DNA of 64,000 bases from Zygaena filipendulae (GCA_907165275.2 OU015653.1:12244001-12308000), one strand, 5' to 3'; positions 1 through 10,524 are shown, counted from the first letter of the stretch. Notes: a model not told the origin generated them from the sequence alone. Program-made: numbers and translations.

Positions 1-1070
1 GATAGCTTTTATCATTGACACTGATAAATTAACAAAAATACACTTCGCTAACTATCTCCCGCCGTTTTACCCTCGTGAAGGTTGGGACTCTCTCAAAAAC
101 AATTTTTTCTCATAATTATAAAAAATACATCCTGCGTCAGGATACAATTTATCTCCTTGCAAAATTTTATCGAAATCTTTTTAGCAGTTAATCGTACGAA
201 GGTAACAGACAAAGTTACCTACTTGCCCATTTGCGATATAATAACTAGCTGTTCCATTTTTGAACGCGTTGATTTTGGAATTTCTGTGGGTATTCGGGAA
301 TTACAAGTACCTACCATATTATGTCCTCTGTACTTCTGAAAACGTGTAGGTAAATAAGGTTCGATGGTGCCGCATGTGTACAGAACCACCCTGTACAGAA
401 ACATCTTAGAGTGTGTCGTACACTACCTTCCCCATTATAGAACATTGAATGAATGTACGAATGAATAAACAGTTCATTCATCATCAAACAGCCGTTAAAG
501 TGAAGGGATTAAAAAACAAAAATCAAGCAAATAAAGCTTCTAATTTTTATTACTAAAAGTTCTTAAAGTTTATGGATTTTATAATGTAGAATAAAGTATC
601 TACTAACAGCCTGCAGTTTTCGAACAGTGTACCTATACCAACCTATACATATTATGTAGTATAGTTTTATGTTCGTAAAATCGATCTTCATGCTATTATG
701 TAAAGACGCGATGGCAGAAAATATCCTAAGTAGAGAACTAAGAGAGAAGTAGAGTGTTTTAACTATACTTTGTCTAAAGTGCACTCAGTTCTCGAGGCTT
801 TATTTAGAATGACAGCTTAATCTGACGTAAAATATTATTCTATAGATAGGAAATATGGAAGTTTTAATGGTATTGCCATTCTACGTGTAAAATACATGTT
901 ACTTCTATACAAATGCATCGACTGAACTCTACTATCAGTGTTCTATTATTATCGATTATTATCTAGATGATTGAGTAATGTTATTTCTTATTATGTATTT
1001 TACACTCGAAATGCTGTAACAGGTTGTGTGTGATAATGCTGCACTTTCTACCTTTCTTTTTCTTCTCTCC
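1..1070. other. AT-rich intergenic DNA, no gene seen
   Basis: No coding exon or RNA gene is recognisable. Around 244-310 (+) there is a degraded head of the ACTAGCTGT retroposon-tail family described further on, and 40-200 looks like an even older copy. The rest is unremarkable AT-rich sequence. Confidence 0.4.
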
Positions 1071-1370
1071 CTCTAACGTAGGTTGCCTATGAAAAGATTG
1101 AAAGAAGAAAAGAAAGAAAATACATTTATTTCAGCACAACATACAAGAAAAAGAAACAAACATAAACAGTGCCTAATCTAAATTTGTACACATATGATAT
1201 CTCTTGCATGCTCTGCCGAAAGGGTCACCAACTCAGCATTAGCAAGGTGCAGGTACACCCAGCGCTGGTTTTCAGTTGGCAGTCCGTTGTCACGGGGGTA
1301 ACAAAAGAAGAGGCAAAAATTATAATATCGTACTTTTTTGAATAAATATAAATATAAATAAACCAACTAG
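1071..1370. other. probable old retroelement remnant
   Basis: An A/G-rich stretch is followed by a moderately GC-rich block (1200-1310). That block reads as a short open frame on the minus strand with no recognisable domain. Its composition resembles a LINE 3' untranslated remnant, but this is only an impression. No gene is called. Confidence 0.25.
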
Positions 1371-1607
1371 CGGCCGCATTCAGAGTCGACTTTAATGATT
1401 ACTTAGTTAAGTATAGATTTTTAAAACAAAATTGCCGCAATCAGAGACGTTCAGTAAATTAATGTTAATTGGCATTTAATGAGATGTAACTTAATTAGTT
1501 AAATGCCAATTAACATTAATTTATTAAACTTGTCTGATTGCGGCAGTTTTGTTTTAAAAATCTATACTTAACTAAGTAATCATTAAAGTCGACTCTGAGT
1601 GCGGCGG
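1371..1607. mobile_element. Harbinger-like foldback MITE, copy 1 (237 bp)
   Basis: Two long inverted arms of about 110 bp make almost the whole element. Termini read CGGCCGCAT... and ...GTGCGGCGG, with GTCGACTCTGAGTGCGGC in the right arm. The short central unpaired part is around 1470-1500. The right flank is TAA and the left flank is TAG, close to the TAA/TTA 3-bp duplications flanking the other three copies (2295, 32113, 37568). A TWA target duplication is typical of PIF/Harbinger elements. There is no coding capacity, so it is a non-autonomous copy. The family assignment is inferred from TSD length alone. Confidence 0.75.
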
Positions 1608-1610
1608 TAA

Positions 1611-1720
1611 GATTGCTATTAGCAGGCCACCTAAATTGTACGTGCCTACTATGTGACTATGTTTTTGTATAATGTGTTTTTTACTGTGTGCGTGCAATAA
1701 AGCATTTCATTTGATTTGAT
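1611..1720 (+). repeat. LINE-like 3' tail with AATAAA and (TTTGAT)n
   Basis: The segment ends with GTGCAATAAAGCATTTCATT followed by TTTGAT repeats, the 3' end structure of several insect non-LTR retroposons. Shorter tails of the same kind sit in intron 2 of gene 1 (near 7250-7290) and, reversed, near 3780-3815. Confidence 0.45.
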
Positions 1721-1724
1721 AATA

Positions 1725-2294
1725 TTTTTGTTTTTGTCCTGTTTATTATTTTTCAATTTCAGTTTGTACCAACCAACGATTATAGAGAGATTACGTCTAG
1801 TGTCATTAACACGTTTCATTCCGTGAGCAACGCCGCTGAGAGGCCATTATTGGTGTTTCGAATTAAATCGTCACAAAGCGAGGGTGTGCGTGGTGTACGT
1901 CAACTCTGTGACGATAACCAACTAAGTGGCGCAGTGGATTAGATCCCACCTTTTGTGCTCACGCGACACCAACATGCGAACGTCCCGTGAATTTGGGAAC
2001 CGATATGAAACATTGCCATGAAACTATTGCCAATCAACCGATTTCATGGTCGATCCCCCATCACGGTTTCACTCGCCTTGACTTCGGAGTTTTCTTGGGA
2101 ATCAAGGAATAAAAAGCTCCCCTATATGTTACGTAGTAACAGCACATAGTACTGTCAGAGATTATTAATTAAATCGGTTGAGTAGTTTTTGAATTTATCC
2201 ACTCCAAACAAAAAATTGAACCAATATACGAAAAACGAGTTCCTTTCTCTTCATATATTAGTATATTAGATACGTCCTTAAACTAAAAAATTAA
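1725..2294. other. intergenic, SINE-like and retroposon-tail pieces
   Basis: Around 1920-1945 the sequence AGTGGCGCAGTGGATTAGAT resembles a tRNA-type A box of a SINE, but no B box follows at proper spacing. 2040-2280 is a diverged copy of the retroposon-tail family (head-like part with TTCGGAGTT, later AAATCGGTTGAGTAG). No gene is seen. Confidence 0.35.
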
Positions 2295-2405
2295 CGGCCG
2301 CACTCAGACTTTAATGATTACTTAGATAGATTTTTAAAACAAAACTGCCGCAATCAGAGACGTTCAGTAAATTAATGTTAATTGGAATTTAATGAGATGT
2401 AACTT

Positions 2406-2843
2406 AATTAGTTAAAGAGCTGGTGCGGCCTGCGAAGCGGCTGAAAATACTAAAGCACGCAAATACACGGGTCTAGGCCCTGAATATGATTTTGTGCCAT
2501 TCGGTGTCGAGACCCTTGGTCCGTGGGGTCCTAGCGCTATAAGGCTTTTTAAGGAAATAGCAAAAAGGTTAGTCGACATCACAGGAGACCGAAGAGCTGG
2601 CAGCTACCTCGCACAAAGAATTAGCCTAGCTATTCAAAGGGGGAACGCTGCCAGTATCTTCGGAACCTTGCCTAAAGGGACCCCTTTTAATAATATATTT
2701 TAGATTAATTTTAGGTTATGTTAAGTTTAGATTAATAATTATTACTTAAATCTTACATAATTTTATAAAGTTATGTTTATTAAAGAATTATCAATACTAA
2801 AGTCATTACATAAGTCATAACATAAAAAAAAAAATTAGTTAAA
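2406..2843 (+). mobile_element. 5'-truncated LINE 3' end inserted in the MITE
   Basis: The insert 2416-2833 ends in a poly(A) run (about 2824-2835). It is bordered by a 10-bp target-site duplication AATTAGTTAA at 2406-2415 and 2834-2843. Copy 1 of the MITE shows the uninterrupted site (ATTAGTTAAATGCC near 1494-1507), so the empty site is present in the same window. It carries the tail of a retroelement reading frame. Truncation at the 5' end, poly(A) and variable-length TSD are the signature of target-primed reverse transcription. Confidence 0.75.
2416..2703 (+). pseudogene. retroelement polyprotein C-terminal fragment
   Basis: An open frame of about 95 codons starts right at the insert boundary and ends at TAG 2701-2703, with no start of its own. 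It includes FVPFGVETLGPWGPSA, then RAGSYLAQRISLAIQRGNAA and SIFGTLP. This pattern (VETLG.WG..A..L...I..R...RA..YL.QR.S.AIQRGNAA) is one I recall at the C-terminal end of long retroelement reading frames, after the reverse transcriptase; I could not confirm the exact clade. The frame shows no stop or shift, so the insertion may be fairly young. It is a dead 5'-truncated copy, not a host gene. Confidence 0.6.
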
Positions 2844-2950
2844 TGACAATTAACATTAATTTATTAAACTGGTCTGATTGCGGCAGTTTTGTTTTAAAAA
2901 TCTATATTTAACTAAGTAATCATTAAAGTCGACTCTGAGTGCGGCGGTAA

Positions 2951-4040
2951 GTATTTTTATTTTGTTATTTAAGTATATTTTATCAAACACGTAACAAAAT
3001 ATATTATTTGTTTTACTTTAAAAACATGAGCATTAGCACTGCTTTTCTCTAGTGCACGAAATGTTGGCTTGGTATCGCGTGCACGTAATCATCAAATTAA
3101 TAAGTAAAAATCTTAATTAAGTGCCAGGCATGGCACCATGACTTCTGAAAATGTCGTGTGGTTAGTATTTTGACATTTCAAGAAATAAGTAAAAACGCTT
3201 GAGGCACACTGATAAAGTTGTGCTTAAACTTACAGAACTATATAGAAAGATACCTAGATAATCCTTTATTATGCCTACTCCAAAAAATGTGTTTACAAAT
3301 CTTAAAACTAACTTAAAATGGGTTACAAACGAAAAGTTGAAGAGTCCCAAATACACTTGTATCTAACTAACCCAATTCGAAACAACTTGGTCCTTAGAAC
3401 TTGAAATTTTGTTTTTGGGAAAATATACATAACCATAATACATAAACAAGAGAGACTGGAAAGTGGAGCCCTGTGTATGGTATATTAGTACCTATAAACT
3501 AGCGGTTTTCTTACTGTGGCCAATCATATACCTACCTAATACCTATCCTAGTGAAGTTGAAGTGTATAAACCTTTAATATCTATAAACCATATCAACTAT
3601 ACTAAAAAAAACCTCAACGTAAGCCTCATCATTTCATCAGCATTATCGTAGGTATTTATTTTTCAAAAACCGTAGGCAATATTTATTTGTAATAGCAAAA
3701 TTAAAATAGGTGATCAAAACATGTACTTAGGTGCTATAGATACATAAACAGGAAAAACAGGATACCTACGGAGTGGATAGATTAGATAGATTAGATTAGA
3801 TTTATTTATATCACCTTTACAAAAAAATATACACATAATATGAGTAAAGGTGATCGTGAGATAAAAAATAAAAAAGTATACAATAAAACTGTAACACTAA
3901 GTATAATACATAAGTAAAAGACGAATTAAAAATAATTTTTTTGTCAATTAGCCTATTGATAACGACAATTAAAACACGTTTTCGGTAATTTAGTGCGTGG
4001 ATTCTTTATATTTTAGATCATGAGCGAGGTCGAAAGTGAT
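2951..4040. other. AT-rich intergenic DNA, no gene seen
   Basis: No exon or RNA gene is recognised. Near 3780-3850 there is a minus-oriented retroposon-like tail built of GATTAGAT repeats. Confidence 0.4.
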
Positions 4041-4052
4041 CTGAAATTGTTC

Positions 4053-4503
4053 AATGGCAAATCTAGGGCTGGTATGATGTCGTTTTGGTTTACTAACTCG
4101 GCTGATACAATACCGTGTGTCTAGATTTTTTTATTTATAATGAAAATTGACTCTTCCTCCAAGACGTCCCTCATTAGAACTTACAGCCTGAATAGTAAAA
4201 ATGACTCTGAATTTTTCTTAATATTTATTTACGTAACACTAACATAAATCAAGGCAGGATATCCTTTGAAGTACTGGTTGGTGCGTCTGAGGTTTGATGA
4301 AACTTAACAATTTGTCAACGAACATTTAATTTCAGAAGTTTTACAAGAGTAGGTACTGGGTAGGTAGCGGTGAAACAGTTTAATGTCGAAAAATCAGTAC
4401 GTAATTGTTTACTATTACTACTATTACGGACTATTATCTAATCTATTAAATAGACAAACAATAAATGATAATGCCGTATATTCGCCGCGTTGCGTATATA
4501 AAG
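4053..4503 (+). promoter_or_regulatory. promoter region of trypsin gene 1
   Basis: A TATA box, TATATAAAG, lies at 4495-4503, 49 bp before the start codon. A GATA-type site (TTATCT, reverse AGATAA) lies at 4434-4439, followed by AATCTATTAAA. Further up, 4053-4126 (CTCGGCTGATACAATACCG then TGTGTCTAGA) matches the block upstream of gene 2 and partly gene 3. These matches mark the upstream part of the duplicated unit. Midgut regulation by a GATA factor is inference from the motif. Confidence 0.65.
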
Positions 4504-4543
4504 GAGAGTTTTGTGTTACAATTTTAAAGGTTTAGTTGTAAAA

Positions 4544-7500
4544 ATGCGTGCCGCAGTATTGGTTACAGTACTACTCGTCGCCCTCGCGGTGGACGCTAGC
4601 GGTGAGTTGTTGATTCTTCGGATTTTTTAACCGACTTCCAAAAAGGAGGAGGTTCCATGTTCGATTGTATGTATGTTTTTTTTTTAACCGACTTTCAAAA
4701 AGGAGGAGGTTCTATGTTCGATTGTATGTATGTTTTTATTATTATTATTATTATTTTTATTATGTATGTTCACCGATTACTCGAAGACGGTTGGACCGAT
4801 TTGGAAAATTCTTTTTTTGTTTGGAAGTGTTTAGTCCCAATTAGGTCCCATTGCCACCAAGTCGGGATCTCATGATGGGATCATGGAGAAATCGAGGGAA
4901 CTCTTCAAAAATTATAGGCACACCTATAGCGATTCGGGTATTTTTTATAGTAAATCGTTCATTTTTTTTGGAAAGCAAAATTTGAAGACGTGGAACTGAT
5001 GATGAAGACCATAGATGGTCATCGGAACTACTCAACAATAATACGTATTTCACGGGTTCCGATTGGAACGATTTCAAAAAATGATTTTTTGTTTGAAAGG
5101 GGATACTCCCAAATTGATTCCATTGTCACCAAGTCGAGATCTGATGAAGGGATCTTGGAGTAATCGAGGGAACTCTTTAAAAATTATAGGTACACCTATA
5201 GCGATTTTTGTATTTTTGTATAAAACTTGAAAAAGTGGAACTGATGATAAAGACCACCGATGGTCATCGGAACTACTCAATAATAGGTACTTCACAGTTG
5301 CAATAGCCTAATGTCAACTGCTCATCACCTTTTACAAAATATTGCTTTTCCCGACGCAGGGACGTTAATTGTTGAGGAGTTCTCCTGGTACATCATCATC
5401 GGTTCCACTTCACCATATGCATTGTGACGAGCATAAATTGTTTAGAAACCATATTAAAGTTAACGAATCGGAATCTGTGAAATACCTATTATTTAGTAGT
5501 TCTGATGACCATGCGTGGTCTTCATCATCAGTTTCACTTCTTCAAATTTTACTTTTCAAGAGCAAATGAACGATTTACTATAAAAAATACCCAAATCGCT
5601 ATAGGTGTGCCTATAATGTATGAAGAGTTCCCTCGATTTCTCCAAGATCCCATCATCAGATCTGGACTTGGTGGCAATGGGACCTAATTGGGAGTATACT
5701 CTTTCAAACAAAAAAAGAATTTTTCAAATCGGTCCAACCGTCTTCGAGTAATCGGTGAACATACATAAAAAAAAAAAAAAAAAAAAAAACACACACATAC
5801 AATCGAACATAGAACCTCCTCCTTTTTGGAAGTCGGTTAAAAACGATACAGTAATCATTTATCATTGTATTTTATAAACGAAATACATAGGTAAGCCTTT
5901 ATCATATATTTCAGTCAATTTTTCATCCATAGCTGATTGAGTTCGAACGAGTTAGTTTTAACTTTTTCTGCGGAGGAACCCTATGTCCTTCTTTCTATCT
6001 CTGACAACGTACATGCAAAATTTCATTATTATCGGTTAGGCCGTTAAGGCGTGAAAGCGTAAGAAACAAACAAACCCACTTTTGCATTCATAATATTAGG
6101 AATTACAGTGAGTGGTTGCCTTTTTAAATTACTTGCAAAAAAAATATAGGACTGTGGATTAGTAGGTAGTTCCATGAGCAAAAAAATAACTTTTTTTTTT
6201 CTGTATTTGTCACGTTTTTGTAATATTTATTATAATAAGTTATTTATAGGTCTTTTTTGTAAACTGATCTTTAACTTTGTACCCAGTTTAATGCATATCT
6301 GAATAACAAAAAAATTATAACCGACTTCCAAAAACACAAAACAAAAAGCTAAAAATAAAAAGCTATAAATAACAAAATACCGATTTAATCCAAAAGACAA
6401 AAACACACGTAACGTCTTTTGGATTAAATCGGTATTTTGTTATTTATAGCTTTTTATTTTTAGCTTTTTGTTTTGTGTTTTTGGAAGTCGGTTATAATTT
6501 TTTTGTTAAAATTTCGCACCGCTCCGGAACCGTAAATTTTGTGAATTTTGAACCGCTCTTCATTATGACATAAGATTAAAATATATAGTGTGATGTATCT
6601 GAACGTATTACAAAATTCACATGGTGTAGTATATATGCATAATTGAAACAAACCTTTAGATAAATTATTACTCCGAGAGAATATCTGTACACCTGACAAC
6701 GGGTATGCAAAATTTCATGAGGATCGGTTCAGCAGTGAAGGCGTGAAAGCGTAACAAACAAACATACAAAATCACTTTCACATTTTTAATTGTAAGGGTT
6801 TACTATGACAAACAGCTCTTGCAGCGATGAGCGATATATTTGGTTTCTTTTGTTATTTATATTTTTTTTTTAATTTATTCAATAGTTACGTAATACATAA
6901 AAGCATAAATTTTATCAAGGCCTTCAGTAGGTACGTCCCTCGTATAACTTTATATTTTGTATATATAATTCAAGATAAAATCTATTATGTCATTATTGTC
7001 GATGCAGTGACGAACCGTCATATCCTGAACCATCCTGATAGGATTATCGGTGGATCTGTGACGACAATCGAGACCTATCCATTCGGTGCTGCCTTACTGA
7101 TAAACAGATGGTGGAGCTTCACACAGGCATGCGGAGGTACCATCATAAATAACAGATCTGTTCTTACGGCAGCTCATTGCATGGAGTAAGTATGAGATAT
7201 TGTTTGCTCATATTTTCAAATGTTAATTGAGAATATTTTTATTTTCTCTTCTGGGGCGATAAAGCATATTTGATTTGATTTGATAGATCAGGCTAATACA
7301 TTCAGCAAAATGCTAAAGCATTGTAACAGAAATTTTAAAATCATGAAATTAGTATCAATTTAATAACGGCATTTTCTCGCTTTCAGAGCTGGAGCATCGC
7401 AATGGCGTACCCGTGTTGGGTCTACATGGGCTAACAGTGGTGGCACCGTTTTCAACTCCGCTCAATTCATCATTCACCCCAATTACAACACAAGAACCTT

Positions 7501-8030
7501 AGACAACGACATTGGTATCATCCGAGTCGTTGGAACTTTCACGTACAGTAATAGCGTAAGAGCTGCCAGCATCGCTAGCGCCACTTACGACCTCCCTGAT
7601 AACTCGGCCGTCACGGCTATCGGATGGGGTACCACCTCGGTAAATGAAGCTTATAAACATCCTTAAATCTTCATTGAAAACCAGCGTTGTGGTTTGCCAT
7701 TAGAGTTAATATCACACAAATCTTGTTTTACAGCAAGGAGGTTCCGCTTCTGAACAACTCCGCCACGTTCAAATCTGGACCGTCAATCTAGCAGTGTGCA
7801 GACAGCGTTACGCTACCGTTGGTGACACCGTCACCGACAACATGTTGTGCTCCGGCTGGCTGGATGTCGGAGGCCGCGACCAGTGCCAGGGTGACTCCGG
7901 CGGTCCTCTCATCCACAACAACGTTATCGTCGGTGTCTGCTCTTGGGGCCGTGGCTGCGCCCAACCTTTCTTCCCCGGTGTCAATGCCCGCGTCTCACGT
8001 TACACGAGCTGGATCACATCAAATGCCTAA
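4544..8030 (+). CDS. trypsin gene 1 (midgut alkaline-type pre-protrypsin, 261 aa)
   Basis: The four exons are 4544-4601, 7008-7185, 7387-7639 and 7734-8030, all with GT/AG borders, joining to a 261-residue frame. The start ATG follows the TATA box and opens a signal peptide ([19 protein letters not shown]). A short propeptide ends at R31, and cleavage before IIGG would release an S1-family serine protease. The triad is His76 (LTAAHC), Asp120 (DNDI) and Ser218 (GDSGGP). Asp212, six residues before Ser218, is the trypsin S1-pocket residue, so cleavage after Arg/Lys is expected. Cysteine pairs are C61-C77, C185-C202 and C214-C238; C232 is an extra one. Likely a secreted digestive enzyme of the larval midgut. 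The 2.4-kb intron 1 contains large inverted repeats, and intron 2 carries a short retroposon tail. It is the first of five tandem copies. Exon borders rest on consensus sites and on agreement among the copies. Confidence 0.93.
4624..5848. repeat. large inverted repeat in intron 1 of gene 1
   Basis: A dispersed element starting AACCGACTTCCAAAAAGGAG is present in direct orientation (about 4627-5070) and reversed (about 5450-5848, ending CTCCTTTTTGGAAGTCGGTT). The arms are about 400 bp and imperfect. Between them is a second partial direct copy (5070-5300). The first 50 bp of the left arm is tandemly doubled (4627-4676 and 4685-4733), followed by an ATT microsatellite (4735-4765). A poly(A)-like run (5766-5790) lies in the right arm. 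Related pieces are at 10525-10885 and 63230-63290. The element class is not known to me. Confidence 0.7.
5925..6105 (+). repeat. retroposon-tail fragment in intron 1
   Basis: This is a diverged 3' part of the ACTAGCTGT family: CCTATGTCCTTC, CAAAATTTCAT, GTTAAGGCGTGAAAGCGTAA and CATTCATAATATTAGGAAT. A second fragment of the same 3' part is at 6680-6800. Confidence 0.6.
6305..6507. repeat. perfect hairpin, 94-bp arms, in intron 1 of gene 1
   Basis: The left arm 6305-6398 and right arm 6414-6507 are exact reverse complements by eye over all 94 positions. The loop is 15 nt (6399-6413). The outer ends are AACAAAAAAATTATAACCGA and its complement, so the hairpin ends in the same AACCGACTTCC / GGAAGTCGGTT sequence that begins the larger repeats at 4624-5848. 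It is transcribed as part of the gene 1 intron, so the RNA would fold into a 94-bp duplex. Confidence 0.85.
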
Positions 8031-8186
8031 AATAGTCCCACAGCGATTGAAAATGTTATTATTGTTCAATCTACCGAAAAATGTTTGAATATGTATTTAT
8101 GATTTGTTTTTATTTTTTCACTTGTGATTTGCAGACGTTTTAACTAAGTCATTAAACTTTTATTTGAAGAAAACCAAAAAAACTGA

Positions 8187-8192
8187 AATAAA
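8187..8192 (+). terminator. polyadenylation signal of gene 1
   Basis: AATAAA lies 157 bp past the stop, within a block (GAAACTGAAATAAATATTT-like) conserved downstream of genes 2 and 3. Confidence 0.7.
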
Positions 8193-8232
8193 TATTTATA
8201 CATTTCAATAATTGTGCTATATTTTATTAAAA

Positions 8233-8550
8233 AAAACTAGCTGTGCCTCGCGGTTTCACCCACGTGAGATTGGGAATTATTTTTTTCTAAATAAAAGTAG
8301 CCTTACAGTTACTCCATTTAACATCAGCTATCTGCCAGTGAAAATCTCGCTAAAATCGGTCCAGCCGTTTCAGAGATTAGCCGAAATAAACAGACAGATA
8401 GACAAACTGACAACGAAACATTGATGAAAAATGTTTTTTTATAATTATAATTGCCGTATATGCAATTCAAACTTTAATATGCATTTAGTGAAAAGCTGTT
8501 AATTTGGAATTACAAACAGACCCTTCAATTTTATTTATATGTATAGATAT
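8233..8550 (+). mobile_element. retroposon tail, unit-1 copy
   Basis: It begins AACTAGCTGTGCCTCGCGGT and includes AAAAGTAGCCTTA, TCAGCTATCTGCCAGTGAAA, ATCGGTCCAGCCGTTTCAGA and AACAGACAGATAGACAAAC. It ends with a subfamily-specific part (GCATTTAGTGAAAAGCTGTT, then TTTATTTATATGTATAGAT). Copies in the same position follow genes 2 and 3, and one more lies at 58245-58500. The general layout suggests the 3' end of a LINE or a SINE built on it; I cannot name the family. Confidence 0.7.
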
Positions 8551-8551
8551 A

Positions 8552-9035
8552 GACTAGCTGTCCCGCGCGGCTTCATCGGCGGTAATTTCGGATTGTTCCA
8601 TACAAACTTTGCAACCGCTTTTGAACCCCTTAGGGGTTGAATTTTCAGAAATCCTGTTTTAGTGCACACCTATGTCACTGAAGGAATATGAGTGCAAAAT
8701 TTCATGAGCTAAGTGTTGATCGATCAGTCAGTCAGTTTCTGCTTTTACATAAAATCGTGGTCAACTAATAATAATTAGGGACTCTCTTCAGATTTATCGA
8801 TATGCGAGTTAAATTTTTTATTTTTCAACTAGCTATTTCCCCACGGTTTACTAGCAGTAATTTGAGAGTTCCCGTTGGAATTTCGGGATAAAAAGTAATC
8901 GATGTCACTCAGGACTACCCTAGCTTCCTATAAGTGAAAGAATTTTCAAAATCGGTTTCGTAAATCCAGAGATTACCCCCTGCAGCGCCACAAACTCAGA
9001 ATTCACAAATACCTCTTTATAATATTAGTATCGAT
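8552..9035 (+). mobile_element. two further retroposon-tail copies
   Basis: 8552-8765 begins GACTAGCTGTCCCGCGCGGC and contains CCCCTTAGGGGTTGAATTTT; its counterpart follows gene 3 at 19888-20125. 8825-9035 begins AACTAGCTATTTCCCCACGG and ends CTCTTTATAATATTAGTATC, a common 3' end of this family. Confidence 0.6.
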
Positions 9036-9070
9036 AATTTAAAAAGAATTTATGGTGTATTTCTACCTAA

Positions 9071-9457
9071 TAATACACACATCAAAAGTGTCTAGGGATC
9101 AAGTACATTTTTTCAAGATTTTTAGCATGCCAAATCGCTACGAATCTGTGATTCGTATCAATGGAAGGAACACAGCGTATTAATTTGTTTAGTCATTACA
9201 ATATAAGTTTCAAAATCCCCTGTTTTTGCCTTTTTTTGCTATTTTATTGTCGACTTGGAATTGGTTCAATTTCTCACAACTTACAAAAAATGAAATTTTT
9301 CTTAATTTATTTAAAATGTGGGGATGAGTTGTTATTTTAGATATGGGAAATAAGGTAGGCGGCCAGTCCAGAAGATTAAATTAGATTTAAATTAATTGAG
9401 TTTCGTTTTATGGCAAAAAATGTTCTTGATCCCTAGACACTTTTGATGTGTGTATTA
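9071..9457. mobile_element. MITE with 40-bp terminal inverted repeats (387 bp)
   Basis: The left end TAATACACACATCAAAAGTG and right end CACTTTTGATGTGTGTATTA are exact inverted copies. The match continues through TCTAGGGATCAAG over about 40 bp. The interior is AT-rich and non-coding. No target duplication beyond A/T-rich ends can be assigned. Confidence 0.8.
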
Positions 9458-10107
9458 ACCATTTAAGTGCTCTTTTTTAAACCATAATATCACTTTAAAC
9501 ATTAAATCTCTATGATTTATTTATTACTAGTGGAATAAAATAGTTTTACATGTTCTCATAAGGCTTAAGAACACAGAATTTAATATAAATAAATAATTGT
9601 TTTTTTCTGTCTGAATAATTCAACGTAGTTCTGGCGAAAATACAGTTATTTTTAGTGTCATAAAATTTATCTGGAGGCGCGGTAGCGCCCCCGCTAAGAC
9701 GAGCCAAGCGAAGCAGGAGCACTACCTATCTTTTCTCGAAGCGCTTCGTTGTTTTTTTAAACCCTTATAACTTGGGTTTGGATTATACGAGTAAACGAAA
9801 TTCTCGGGATACGTTGCCAGTAGCCGGCTTATTAAACGTATAAAGCTTTAATAGCACAGCTCTTATACTTTAGATTTTATTCATATCTAAAAACCCTGAT
9901 TTAGTCACTGACTCACTGATCATCATCAAAATTCTTAGGGTATTTCTTAATGTCCTAGAAAGCTGAAATTTGGTATGTAAGCTAGTATTAGTACACAAAC
10001 AACAAAAAAATTATAAAACTTGTAACTTTTATCCCCCAACCTCTTAAACTAAGGGATGGAAGTTTGTTTGATTTGACTTACAAAACGAAATTAAATCCCA
10101 CCAACAA
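9458..10107. repeat. dispersed repeat, no gene
   Basis: 9660-9740 is a GC-rich block (GGCGCGGTAGCGCCCCCGCT). 9890-10080 has the wording of a common insect dispersed repeat (CACTGACTCACTGATCATCA, GAAATTTGGTATGTAAG, CAACCTCTTAAACTAAGGG). No coding exon is recognised. Confidence 0.4.
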
Positions 10108-10516
10108 CATTTTCATGTAAAATGATGCCAAGATGAGAAAATATGACGGGCACTGTCAAAAAATTATCAGATCTCATGTAGAGCCAAGCTAATAACTCTA
10201 CACATCCTAACTCTACAAGGCCTAACTTCTCAAACTCTACACCTTAGTTAGAATATGTGGCTTGACCGTTTCGTTACTACAAGAACTATTGCATAACAGA
10301 AAAGTAATTAACAATGGATAAATTTTTCACCTTACGCTCATGTGAATGAAACGAAATGGTCAAACCACATATTCTGACTAAGGTATAGAGTTTGAGAAGT
10401 TAGGCCTTGTAGATTTAGGGTGTGTAGAGCTATAAGCTTAAGCTACATGAGATCTGATAACTTTTTGACAGTGCCCATCATATGGTCTCGTCTTGGCATC
10501 ATTTTACATGAAAATG
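10108..10516. mobile_element. foldback element, arms about 170 bp (409 bp)
   Basis: The left arm (from CATTTTCATGTAAAATGATG at 10108) and right arm (ending CATCATTTTACATGAAAATG at 10516) are about 90% complementary. The central part (10290-10340) is short. Landmarks are CAGATCTCATGTAG paired with CTACATGAGATCTG and AAGGCCTAACTTCTCAAACT paired with its complement. There is no coding capacity. Confidence 0.8.
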
Positions 10517-10524
10517 TTTTTGAT

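Larger units (their letters stand above)
2295..2947. mobile_element. Harbinger-like foldback MITE, copy 2, split by a LINE end
   Basis: This is the same foldback element as 1371-1607, flanked by TAA on both sides (2292-2294 and 2948-2950). The left arm lacks about 12 bp present in the other copies. A foreign 418-bp segment (2416-2833) lies in the middle, bordered by the direct repeat AATTAGTTAA. Removing the insert and one repeat leaves about 225 bp, which is 237 bp less the 12-bp loss. Confidence 0.8.

Noticed and set aside
7819..8088. Open frames overlapping exon 4 of genes 1-3 in another frame (also 13366-13686, 19232-19453)
   Set aside because: They are shadows of the GC-rich trypsin coding exon; the real frame has catalytic motifs and splice sites.
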